From assembly GCA_963920575.1 (NCBI GenBank), contig OY986973.1, positions 12,665,397-12,729,396 on the forward strand: a DNA stretch of 64,000 nt. The letters run 5' to 3'. A program made the position numbers and the translations under genes. This DNA is from Narthecium ossifragum (taxonomy: Eukaryota; Streptophyta; Magnoliopsida; Dioscoreales; Nartheciaceae). Below, piece after piece: positions 1 to 9,375 of the stretch. The notes beneath the pieces were generated by a model. It saw only the letters and a list, made by a program, of their open reading frames with translations. It made no database searches and had not been told where the DNA came from. Position 1 is the stretch's first letter; every line of letters begins with the position of its first letter.

Positions 1-195
1 AACGCCACAGGAAATCCTGATAAGTTCGATAGTTTTACGAAGAACCAAAGAGAAATTCTCTCACTTTTTTTATCAATCAAAATCTGTTCTTCATTACATA
101 GATCCTGCCCATATATGAGCCAATACATTGAAAAACTCATACTCCTATTACATCCGAATTTATATCTCACTACAATTTCAAGAGACACTAATTAC

Positions 196-395
196 TCAAA
201 TTTCCAAAGCCTTGATCAATGCCACACCAACTCTTGCATGCCTAGCTGGTGATTTTTTAATGACGTGGATAAACCTTGGCCCTTCATTAATTGTGAGCTT
301 GCAATCTTCTCCATTCTGAATTTCTTGAATTAATCCACTAAGTGCTGCTTTGAACCTCTTAGCTTGAGCTCTCGTGACTGGTCTTAAAGACTCTC
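196..395 (-). pseudogene. Ty3/gypsy pol C-terminal tail fragment
   Basis: An open frame on the minus strand runs from about 395 down to a TGA at 196-198 and has no start codon of its own. It reads through a short basic stretch (RPVTRAQAKRFKAAL) followed by SGLIQEIQNG. That TRAxAKxFKxAL pattern is typical of the extreme C-terminal tail of many plant Ty3/gypsy polyproteins, just before the polypurine tract. Only about 65 codons remain, so this is a relic. It lies back to back with a plus-strand copia LTR and is cut off by unrelated sequence on both sides. The family call rests on this one motif and could be wrong; an unrelated charged fragment is the alternative. Confidence 0.4.
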
Positions 396-429
396 TTTGT
401 CAGTCCTAGCCATCCCATCAGTTTTTGAG

Positions 430-911
430 CTAGTTGAAGGCCAGATATAAGTAGTTCTTTGTTATAAACTTTCCATAACTATTATTGATGTTTTTGAGAT
501 CATTTGAGCAAGTTTTAGCAAAAGTTTACTACTCATTTCTTTTGAGCTAGAACCTTTGTAAATCTTCTTCGAGTATGAAGAAATACATTGAGAGTAATCC
601 AACAGCTATTGGTTGTGATTGTAAGGTTACCAAGCACTAGGAAGCTTGGAGGAAAAGCTTATAAAGATTTGCAAGTAGTGGAACCTCAAGGAGGACCTTG
701 AGAGAAGTGGACGTAGACCAAGAGTTGGGTCGAACCACTATAAAATCGGTGTTATCTCTCTAACCCTTCTTTCCTATAATTCTTGCATGCTGATTTACTT
801 TAGTTTCATCTCATCTACAAGCATTTAAGGTGTTAGATCTCTCCTACCTGATTTTTTCCATTAATCTAGTTTTTCGAAAATGGTCCAATTCAACCCCCGC
901 TTGGACCTTCA
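430..911 (+). repeat. SIRE-type copia LTR fragment (R-U5 part)
   Basis: This stretch matches the LTR at 56621-57658 in reverse orientation. Shared blocks include the TATA block (CTATAAAATCGG), the sequence AGAGTTGGGTCGAACCACTATA, and the terminus ending CTTGGACCTTCA at 911. The start of the LTR, including the expected TGTTGATCC end, is missing, so it is truncated at its 5' side near 430. No primer-binding site follows, so it is a solo or broken LTR rather than the edge of an element. Positions 1-195 show nothing recognisable. Confidence 0.7.
739..745 (+). promoter_or_regulatory. TATA box of the copia LTR
   Basis: TATAAAA lies in the same context as the equivalent box at 56770-56777 in the better-preserved LTR of this family. 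It marks the sense direction as rightward. Confidence 0.55.
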
Positions 912-1040
912 GATCGCATCGCTGTTTCTGGACCCCAAGGGTAATTTGGTAAAATTGTGCCTTGACGATTGGTTTCACACTCGCGTAGTGCACACACTGT
1001 CTTGAATTGATGTATGTGACTGATTAGAACTTTAATGGCA

Positions 1041-1080
1041 CTTCCGATCGGAAGATCAGAGCTCGATCGGGAAAGATCGA
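1041..1080. promoter_or_regulatory. Palindrome cluster upstream of TATA (E0)
   Basis: CTTCCGATCGGAAG is a perfect 14-bp palindrome at 1041-1054. A second CGATCG core follows 19 bp later at 1064 and a GATCGA at about 1075. The TATA box begins at 1111. The arrangement resembles the clusters in the E1-E4 LTRs. Confidence 0.5.
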
Positions 1081-1110
1081 AATGGACGGCTGTAATCGAT
1101 TCCAGGATTC

Positions 1111-1117
1111 TATAAAA
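1111..1117 (+). promoter_or_regulatory. TATA box of the E0 LTR
   Basis: TATAAAA in the context TTCTATAAAACCCTCGC is followed by a long CT-rich stretch typical of a plant transcription start and leader. Confidence 0.5.
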
Positions 1118-1177
1118 CCCTCGCTCTTCTCTCTCTCTTCCTTTTCTTCTCTCTCGCTCACGGCCCAGCCGGCTTCC

Positions 1178-2050
1178 TGATACGATGCTCCTTCTCTAGG
1201 GCTTTCGTATCTGGTCTCTTGCCTAGTCTCGTCTCCTCAGACAAAGCTATGGCTAGGTTGAGATATACCTTTAGGGTTTTAGGAGAAGCACCCTAGGTAT
1301 TCGACAAGGAAGGCTGAAGAATGGAGGAGGGAGACGGATGAGGGAGAGGAATCACCTTGTAGCTTCCTCAATGGTTGGCCGGCTATCCCTGGGGGATCCA
1401 AGCCTTGGAGAATGTGGCAGCGATGATGAGGTTGCGGAGGGAAGCAAAGTAGCCAAGGGAGACGCGGGGGACTTGGGGTTGGATGGCGGAGGCGTGGAAG
1501 GCAGCGATGGATGGTGGCCGGCTGGTGGAGAGATAATCCGGCAGTAGAGAGAGATGAAGGTGGCTGGTGGATTTGATGGCAATTAGGGTTACAGCTATTC
1601 CTATATTACTTTTACTCCTAAGATTTATCTCTACTAAATAAAAAGTTCATTAAATTCGTCCATGACCTAATACAAGCTATAGAGATCCTTTTATAGAGGC
1701 CTCAAGAGAGTTCTACTCCAACCTGTACCTTCTTGCTTGAACAACAAGTAAACAGAATCTTACTAATTCAACTCAAACTGACTTCCTAATAACCAGGAAT
1801 GAACTAAGTAAGCAAGTGACTTGACTCAACCAAAACTAGGACTCAATTAAATAGAAACTAGCTAAGCACAAACTGAACTCAAACTAGGAAATCAACTAAG
1901 TAAGCAAACCAACTAGGGAATTGGAATCCTTTTGGCTGGTTGGGCTTAGGACGCCCAAAGGGACCTGGTTGCAACCAGAGCCTTGGCATGGGCCGACCCA
2001 AGCAAGGACGTGGGTCCCTTCTTGGATTGGCTCAGTTCGTCCTCGTATCA
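1178..2050 (-). mobile_element. Solo LTR, family A, TSD CTTCC
   Basis: An 873-bp copy of the family A LTR. In plus coordinates it begins TGATACGATGC and ends CCTCGTATCA, so its sense direction is leftward. The 5-bp TSD CTTCC is present at 1173-1177 and 2051-2055, and the host LTR resumes cleanly on both sides. The internal region is absent, as expected after recombination between the two LTRs of a full element. The sense strand carries the family TATA block TATAAAAGGATC near 1685 and a telo-box-like AAACCCTAAAGG near 1270. Confidence 0.92.
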
Positions 2051-3021
2051 CTTCCCCTCTCTGTCAGAGCTCCTTCGCCATCGTCGCTGCCCGCCGCTCC
2101 TTCCCGAGCTCATCCTCACCTCTCTCGAGTTCCCTAGCCTCCCCTAACCTCAGATCCGACCCTCTCTGCTCCTTCCCTTTCTCCCGAGCTCGCCGGCAGC
2201 CCTCTTCCTTCACGACGGCCAAGCTCCAGCGCCCGGGACAGCGTCGAGAAGCCCAGATCTCCTCTTTCCCCAAGATATGAGGTAGGGTTTCCTACCTGAA
2301 TCTTTGATTCAGTTCCTAGTAGGTTGGTTGTGATCATGATTGTGGCTTTATCCTTCCATCATAGAGATGCTTAGTTTGCTTGATCTTCAACTGATTAGAA
2401 CTATTAGCTTTTGGGTTTGATTCGAGAGTTTTCAATCGGATGTTTGTGGATTCCTTTCCCTTGCCATGCTTCCCTACGCTCAGATCTCTTCTGAGCAAGG
2501 TTCAATCACACCTTGAGATGCTTTGCTCAAGCTTTGATCAAAGCTCTTCCCGGATTTTGGTTTTCAGCCCCTGTCCTGAGCATCCAGCCAGCTTCTGCTC
2601 GAAGCTGGTGCTATTCCGTGAGGAATCTCACGAAGCTTTCATCATGAAGGTCGTAGATCTTCGAATCTACTTTCACTTGCCGCTGAATTAGATCTTCGGA
2701 TCTACTTTCAATTGCTGCTGATTTCATAATTTTCGAATTTTCCTATGAGTTATGACGAATTGTTCCCTGATCTGCAACGAAACTGAATCTTTAATAAAGT
2801 TGAATTTTTGGCCGAATTCTGGGTTTTATCTTGATTTCTTTGCTTTGATATTTTCACAGTAGATTAATAAGAATGCTAGATAACATGTATGTTAATCCCA
2901 GTAGGATTTTGATATATTTGTGCATGCTTAGTTCTATGTCATGTTTTTGAAGGTTCTCTCTTTTTATGCAAATTGATATATTTTATGTGATGAATATTAG
3001 TATGCTAGTACGCAGTTTTCA

Positions 3022-3147
3022 GATGGATTTCTTGTGTATTTAACGTGGATTTCTCGAGAGAATAGGCTTGGGTTTCCTATTTATGATGGATTTCTTGTGT
3101 ATTTAACGTGGATTTCTCGAGAGAATAGGCTTGGGTTTCCTATTTAT
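3022..3147 (+). repeat. 63-bp tandem duplication
   Basis: The 63-bp unit starting GATGGATTTCTTGTG at 3022 is repeated at 3085 with no difference that I can see. It lies inside the E0 LTR. Because 63 is a multiple of three, the frame across it stays open, but nothing suggests it is translated. Confidence 0.9.
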
Positions 3148-3498
3148 GAAAATGCTATCTTAGATGAATTTTCCTTGATTCCTCTTATCAATGTTATGTT
3201 AGCATTTCTTATCATGTTATTTGTAATTCGGATAATGCTAGTATATTTAAATGCCAAGTCTCATGCTAATGGATTGGGTTTTACTTGTTGTTATACCACG
3301 TATACCTTCACTGATTTCACTTGCTTAGAAGCTTTGATATGCACGTCCTTTACCTATTCAAAGTAGTTAGAAGTTTTCCCTCTCTTTATGCCTTTTATTG
3401 CGGCAATTGGGTGATTGATTGGAAACTTTGATACACGCGTCTTCTTATCAATTTCATGTACTTAGAAGCTTACTTCAAATTGTGGCATGTTATCTATA

Positions 3499-3547
<49 letters not shown>
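3499..3547. repeat. Compound (TG)n(TA)n microsatellite
   Basis: About eight TG units run directly into about sixteen TA units. It is a simple-sequence tract within the E0 LTR. Confidence 0.95.
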
Positions 3548-3550
<3 letters not shown>

Positions 3551-3703
3551 CTATTTGTGGCCTAGCCCTATGTGAGGCTTGTGGTTGAACCAAGGGAGTC
3601 ATTCCCCTTGGGATGTTTACATAATTAAATGGGACGAGGGTGTGCCCTAGTTAATGTGTATTGTAACTGTTGTGTGTTGGTTGGCGGGGTTTGTATCCCC
3701 GTT

Positions 3704-4762
3704 TGATACGAGCGGTCTACTCGTAATCCTCTCGTATCGGGTCTCTACTGCTCCAATCGATCAGAATTGGCCTGATCGGACCTGATTGAGACCAATTGGC
3801 TGATCTGGCTTGAGCTGGTTTGGATCTGGCTGAGCCTGATTAGATAGGACTTGACTTGGTCAAGTCTGATTGGTTAATTGGCTCAAGGAATTGGATCTGG
3901 TTCGAATTGGATTAAGTGGCTTGGAGCTCGGCTGGGGCTTGGGACGTTGGGAAGATGGTCGGGGAGGATAGGCGAGGGATTTATGATGGGTTGGAGGTGG
4001 GATAGGGATCGGACACGGGTTGATGATAGCGGTGAGGACGAAGGTCGGGTTGCCGGGGGAACTCACCAGAGACAGTGAAGGGCGACGGGAAAGAGATTGC
4101 GGGGGTCGTGGGGCTTAGGGGAAGAGGATGGTCGTCTTGGATGGCGACGGGGGTGGCCGGAGAGCGTACGGGAAGGATGCTGGTGTGAAGCTAGGGTTTT
4201 GGCGTGAGGAGGAGAGGAGGAAGATGACGCTGAGGTGGCAGGTGACGAGGAGAGAGAGTGGTGACGTGGAGGAGAGAGAAAGTGGCGTGGAGAGAGAAAT
4301 ACCTGTGGAGGTGGTGCCGGCTGCGGAGAAGATGACCGACGGGGAAGAAGGTGGATCTATGGTGGATTTCGGGTGGAATCTACTCCTATGATATTCTACT
4401 CCTATGATATTCTATCAACTATTCTTAATAATTCTGTTCTTCATTTATCATTTATCATACAAACTATCGAGGTCCTTTTATAGAGACCTTGACAGAGTCC
4501 TAATCCAACTAGAAAACCCCCTTGCTTAATTAGCAAGTAATAAGGCTTTCAAACTCAACTCAACTTCCTAACTCAAATGGACTCTTAATTAATTCCTAAT
4601 AATCAAATATTAACTAGGATTCAATAAAAGAATAATAATAAATCCTAATCAAATACTCTAGTTTGAACTAGGAAAGACCAAGTCAGTAGGAAAGAGGCTG
4701 AACCAGTTTGGTTCTTCTTCTGGGTTCGGGTCCAGTTGGTTGAGTCGGATCGACTCGTATCA
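3704..4762 (-). mobile_element. Solo LTR, family B, TSD CCGTT
   Basis: A 1,059-bp copy of the family B LTR. The plus-strand ends are TGATACGAGCGG and CGACTCGTATCA, a perfect 9-bp terminal inverted repeat. The TSD CCGTT occurs at 3699-3703 and 4763-4767. Sense direction is leftward, as shown by the TATA block (reverse of TTTTATAGAGACC near 4475). It is the shortest B LTR in the window. The others are 1.29-1.34 kb, so it carries internal deletions. Confidence 0.92.
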
Positions 4763-6632
4763 CCGTTATAGCAATTGCGGTTGACAGCTGTGGACGTCGT
4801 TGTAAAGCCGGATTTTGATCCGTTGGGTATTTGATACCTTTGCTTTGCTAGATAGATCCTTATTGCTTTGGACCCTTGCTATGTTTACCATTTGGCTAGC
4901 TGTAAGCTATGCCTAGCCCTGTATATTGATGTCATTCTATTGCATGCTTATATCTCTTTATTTGTGTTTGAGCATTGCATGCATCTTGTTTGCATTAGAG
5001 CATAAGGTTAGGGCGTGGGTGAATAGGTTTAGGCCGATCCGAGGCTCGCGAGTAGCTCGGATCTAGCTCTAGGACCGTGGATGTGAAGTAAGGTCTAGGG
5101 TGTGATTCTAGTAAGTTGGAATCTTGTATTCTTGAGGATGGTGTCTAGCTGGCTATGATAATTCTGATTGAGGTGTAGAGGTTGCCAAGGATTCCAATCT
5201 CAGTATCTGTGTTAGGGGAATTTACGTGCCACCCTGTGTCCTACGCCCTGTTGTTTCAGTGTTGGAGCGGTTGGTTGTAGAGAGGGACGGCTATTGACAG
5301 TGGAGGTCACAGAGCGTGTGTCCTAAGGTAGGCGGTGGACGTAACGTGAGTTTCCCCTAGATATGAGATGGAGTTCCGGGACTTTATAGTCCCCTTTTTT
5401 TTTTGTGTGTCGTAGAGTAGAATCCTATTAGGCTTACTGCTCGCTTCTACCCAAGCTGTGTTTGCAGGTGCAGGCATCAGCTCTTCTTCCACAGTACCAG
5501 CTGGACAGGCTTTGGTGGCGCAGTGGCTTCAAGAGGTGCTCAAGTTTCCTGAGGTGTTGGCATCTTCAACAGTTCCTTTTGTTATAAATTACTTTTGATA
5601 GATGTATTAAATGTATAATCTTCTTCTTCGAGAATTAGATGTTTATGAATCTGTATTTGAGGAGTAAATTGTATAATTCAGAGGTTTGTATAAATTATGT
5701 AATCACGTTTACTCTGGTGTGAACTGTTTTAGATAGTAGTTTATTAGAAATTACTATGCTGCCCCTCTTATAGAATTGTTCAAATTAGTTGAGAAATTGT
5801 TATATAAATGCGCCAGAGATGATGTGAATATGATACGATGCACCATCTCTAGGGCTTTCGCACCTGGTCTCTTGCCTGGTCTTGGCTCCTTCTTAACCAA
5901 AGCTATGACTCGGTTGAGAGGTACCTTTAGGGTTTTAGGAGAAGCACCCTAGGTATTCGACAAGGAAGGCTCAACCCGGAGGAGAGAGACGGATGAGGAA
6001 GAGGGTTACCTCGCAGCTTCCTCAATGGTTGGCCGGCTACCCTTGGGGATCCAAGCATCGGAGAACGTGGCAGACGTGATGAGGTGGTGGAGGGGACCAC
6101 GACAGCCAAGGGGGACGCCGGGGACTTGGAGTTGGACGGCAGCGGAGAAGGAGAGTAGCTTGACGGCGGACGGAGGATGGCAGCGGACAGCGGAGGCCGG
6201 TGGTGGAGAAGGGATCTGGCGGTAGGGAAGGGAAGGTGGCTGGTGGAGTTGGTGGAATTAGGGTTACATCTACTCCTAGATTATTCTGCTAATAACTCTA
6301 CTTTATTCATCATAATTCGTCCATGACCTAATACAAACTATAGAGATTCTTTTATAAAGGCCTTGACAGAGTTATAATCCAACTAGAGAACTACCTTGCT
6401 TTAAGGCTAAATTACGCTTTTGGTACCTGTACAATTTTGGATATACCACTTTAGTACCTCTAGTTTTATAATTACGTTTTTAGTACCTATACTATTAAAA
6501 TCGCTTCGTTTTGGTCTGACCATCTAACGGTGTCATTTTTTTAAACGGCAAATAAATGCACGTGACTTGGTTCTCGTCGCACCTAGCGCTTGGCAGCCAA
6601 ACAAATAGGAAGATGTGGACGAGGCCGCCCAG

Positions 6633-7044
6633 ATGGAGGAGGAGGTGATCACACACGACCACAAAAATGGCACCACCAGCGAGGCCTATTGTGGCCGGAT
6701 CCACCACGGCAATCTCCTCCTGTCGTGGGATTCCCTCCGGCAAAGAGAGGTAATCATCTGTTTTCCACTGTATCTTTTTTTGAAGTAGGGATGGTGCTAT
6801 AAGCAAATGAGTGCGCAAGAAGGGGAGTTGCGGCATGCGCTGCTGGGCGTGGCGCTTGAGCTGGAGTCGACGCGCGCGGCGGCGCAGGAGGAGCTGCGCA
6901 TGCGCGGAGGCCAAGGCCCTCCACCTCCCCTTGCTCCTTGACGCCTTTACTCATGAGCGAGACGAGGCACGCCAGTCCCTTCTCTTCCTCGCCCAATCAG
7001 AGAAGAAGGCTGGGTGGGCATTCCACCCGCGGCGGGGGGGATAG
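6633..7044 (+). pseudogene. Captured gene fragment resembling a DUF1635 coiled-coil protein
   Basis: Within the MULE, an ATG at 6807 opens a frame containing GELRHALLGVALELESTRAA, then AQEELRMR. A one-base shift near 6906 leads into EAKALHLPLLLDAFTHERDE in the next frame, ending near 7044. This heptad-like run matches what I recall of plant DUF1635 proteins (ELRxxLLxTTLELExT...ERDEA), a family of unknown function. An upstream exon-like piece from ATG 6633 to 6749 ends SWDSLRQRE and is followed by GT. An AG at 6802-6803 would keep phase, but a 54-bp intron is very short for plants. The frameshift makes it a pseudogene, most likely captured genomic sequence. The family call is from memory and needs a database search. 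Confidence 0.5.
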
Positions 7045-7191
7045 TAGCAACGTCGTGTTGTCTATGAAGAAGGCAGCGTTGGAGGCGGAGGTGGAGGCGA
7101 CGGTATTGAGGAGGGGCCTGACTGAGAGAGGGAGGCTGGTAGAGGCGGTGGTCGCCGCTGGTCTTATCCAGACGCTCATTCACGCTGGGCC

Positions 7192-7690
7192 TCAATCCTC
7201 CTTCGCCTTCTTCTCCTTATCGCCGCCCTTATCCTCCTTCGCCTTCTTCTCCTCATCCTCATCGTCGTCATCGTCATTGGAAGCACCATTGCCGCTATCT
7301 TCATCGCCGTCATCTTTCTCGCTACCGCGTTTAGAAGCATCGAGGCGAGCCACGTCCATCGCCCACTGCATCAGCTTGTCCACCTCCTTTTTAGAAACCC
7401 CGTTATGATCATCGCCTGCGGCATCATCATCATCATTGCGAGCTCTAGCACTCGGCACCGCTAGATCGGACGGTTGGGAACCTTTGTCAGCGACCGATGA
7501 CGACTAGGAGGAGGAGGACAATGACGAGACAGCAGAGTCGGGAGGCGACTTGAGTGCTTGGAAACGACAGGCGAGGTCGGGATCCAAGGCGGAGGAGAGA
7601 GAAGTGGTGTGGGCATAGATGCGGAGAGGGAGGAGGAAGTCGTCCTCTGCCTCCTGAAGCAACTACTCCACCGCGGCCGCGTTGTCATCG
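7192..7690 (-). pseudogene. Second captured gene fragment in the MULE, acidic, unknown
   Basis: On the opposite strand of the same MULE, an open frame runs down to 7192. It has GVSKKEVDKLMQWAMDVARL followed by a strongly acidic and lysine-rich tail (runs of D/E, then repeated EKKAKED). The frame extends upstream into EDDFLLPLRIYAHTTSL and SALDPDLACRFQALKSPP but carries in-frame stops near 7507 and 7664. The compositional pattern (structured segment plus acidic tail) resembles a real plant coding exon, but I do not recognise the gene. It may instead be chance reading through GC-rich sequence. Having two fragments of opposite strand in one MULE would be typical of multi-source Pack-MULE capture. 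Confidence 0.35.
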
Positions 7691-8413
7691 CCATCGATGC
7701 GTAGAGAGCATGGAAGAGAGAGGGAGGAGAGAGAGAACTGAGGAAGATGAGGTGATCAGTCAAAATTGATTGAAAACCAGTCAAAATTGATTGAAACCCG
7801 CTCATCGTGATATCACGAGTGGATTGGTGTCAAGTATGGGTAACGGCGTCAAACGGTAGGTACTAACATTAAATGTAGGTATCAAAAACGTAATTATCAA
7901 ACTATAGGTATTAAAGTAGTATATCAAAAATTTTACACGTACCAAAAGCGTAATTTAGCCTTGCTTTAATCAGCAAGTAATAATAGTTTCCTACTAAGAC
8001 TCGATCATAACTCAAACTTCCTAATAACTAGGACTCATAATAGGAACTAATAAAACAAAGCATAAACTGAACTCAAGCTATGACACTGACTCAATCAAGA
8101 TAACTATTAGCTAGGAAATCAACTAAGTAAACAAACCAGCTAGGGAATAGGAATCTCTAAGGCCGGATTGGGTCAACCTGCTCCATAGGGACCTGGTTGC
8201 AGCCAGCTCGTTGGTGTTGGGCCTGCCCAAGCAAGGACGTGGGTCCCTTCTTCAAATGACTCGGTTCGATTATCATCCCCCCCCCTTCGAAATTGGCCTT
8301 GTCCTCAAGGCCTAAATGTGATGAGGAAAGAGGGCTCTTCTCTTCTCGAACCTGAGTGATGTGGCTAGACCGCAACTGTTGCTCTGAACTCGGCGGTGAA
8401 AACCCTGGTCGCA

Positions 8414-9375
8414 TGTTACGATGCACCTTCTCAAGGGCTTTTGTACCGGGTCTCTTGCTGGGTCTCAACTCCTCCTTAGCCAAATCTATGGCTAGGTCGA
8501 GAGATACCTTTAGGGTTTTAGGAGAAGGACCCTAGGTATTCGACGAGGAAGGCGAAGACTAGAGGAGGAGACGGATGAGAAGAGATCTACCTTGCAGCTC
8601 CTCTAGGGTTGGCTGGCTTCTCTTGGAGATCCAAGCCTTGGAGAACGTGGTGGAGGGAAGCACGGCAGCCAAGGGGATGCCGGGGACTTGGGGTTGGACG
8701 GTGGAGGTGGCTAGTAGCGGCGGTGATGACAGTGGCCGGCTGGTGGAGAAGAATCCGGCTGTAGAGAGAGAAGGGTGAAGGTGGATGGTGGTTTGTGGAA
8801 TTAGGGTTACAGCTACTCCTATATTACTTCTACTCCTAGGATTTATCTCTACTAAATAATAAATCTCATAATTCGTCCATGCATAAAAACCCTAATACAA
8901 GCTATAGAGGTCCTTTTATAGAGGCCTCAAGAGAGTTCTACTACAATCTGAATACCTTCTTGCTTGGACAGCAAGTAAAAGACTCTTACTAATTCAACTC
9001 AAACTTACTCCTAATAACCAGGAATGAACTAAGTAAGCTAGTGACTTGACTCAACCAAAACTAGAACTCAATTAAATAGAAACTGGCTAAGCACAAACTG
9101 AACTCAAACTAGGAAATCAACTAGGAAAGCAATTAAGACTCAACTAAGGAAATAACCAAGTAAGGCCGGCTTGGCTAAGTCACCTCATGGGGCATGGGTC
9201 CATCCTGGGTCCACCCATGCTTGAGCTTGGTCTTGGAACTGGTTCAGCTCTGATTTGGCCCTAAGGCTAGCTTGGCTCAACCTGCTCCAAAGGACCTGGT
9301 TGCAGCCAGCTCCTTGGTGTTGGCCTGCCCAATCAAGGGCGTGGGTCCCTTCTTGGATTGGCTTAGTTGGGTATC
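8414..9375 (-). repeat. 3' LTR of element A2
   Basis: It starts TGTTACGATGCACC and ends at GGGTATC, with the final A of the usual TATCA missing. The adjacent TTCCCCTCTCCCTTCG is the polypurine tract on the complementary strand. It is closely similar to the partner LTR at 13210-14161, with small indels. Confidence 0.88.

Larger units (their letters stand above)
912..5830 (+). repeat. Old Tekay/Del-like gypsy LTR region (E0), split by two solo LTRs
   Basis: After removing the solo LTRs at 1178-2050 and 3704-4762, the rest reads as one long LTR-like sequence in plus orientation. It holds a TATA box at 1111, a CT-rich leader, and a block near 5000 (GCATTAGAGCATAAGG, then CTCGCGAGTAGCTCGGATCTAG). 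The counterpart of that block occurs in reverse at 60640-60720 in the E3 LTR. Its right end is cut by an A element at 5831. No coding sequence is seen. The Tekay/Del label is inferred from these shared blocks and from the CGGGGCGTGACA-type end seen in related copies, not from any protein. Confidence 0.5.
6405..7960. mobile_element. Pack-MULE (Mutator-like element) with 9-bp TSD
   Basis: The 1,556-bp insertion has long terminal inverted repeats. Both ends, read inward, begin GGCTAAATTACGCTTTTGGT and remain clearly similar for about 90 bp. It is flanked by the 9-bp duplication TTGCTTTAA at 6396-6404 and 7961-7969, the Mutator signature. The AT-rich ends contrast with a GC-rich centre containing at least two gene-like fragments on opposite strands. 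No transposase is present, so it is non-autonomous. It lies inside an A-family LTR, so it is younger than that LTR. Confidence 0.88.
5831..8275 (-). repeat. 3' LTR of element A1 with MULE insertion
   Basis: The plus-strand left end is TGATACGATGCACC at 5831 and the right end is GGTTCGATTATCA at 8275. The LTR is interrupted by a Mutator-like element at 6405-7960. Without it and one copy of the 9-bp duplication, the LTR is about 880 bp, the usual size for the family. Confidence 0.85.

Noticed and set aside
7192..7458. Acidic ORF as an intact small gene
   Set aside because: It has no supporting upstream exon without stops, and it lies inside a Pack-MULE flanked by another fragment on the opposite strand. 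Captured fragment is the better reading.
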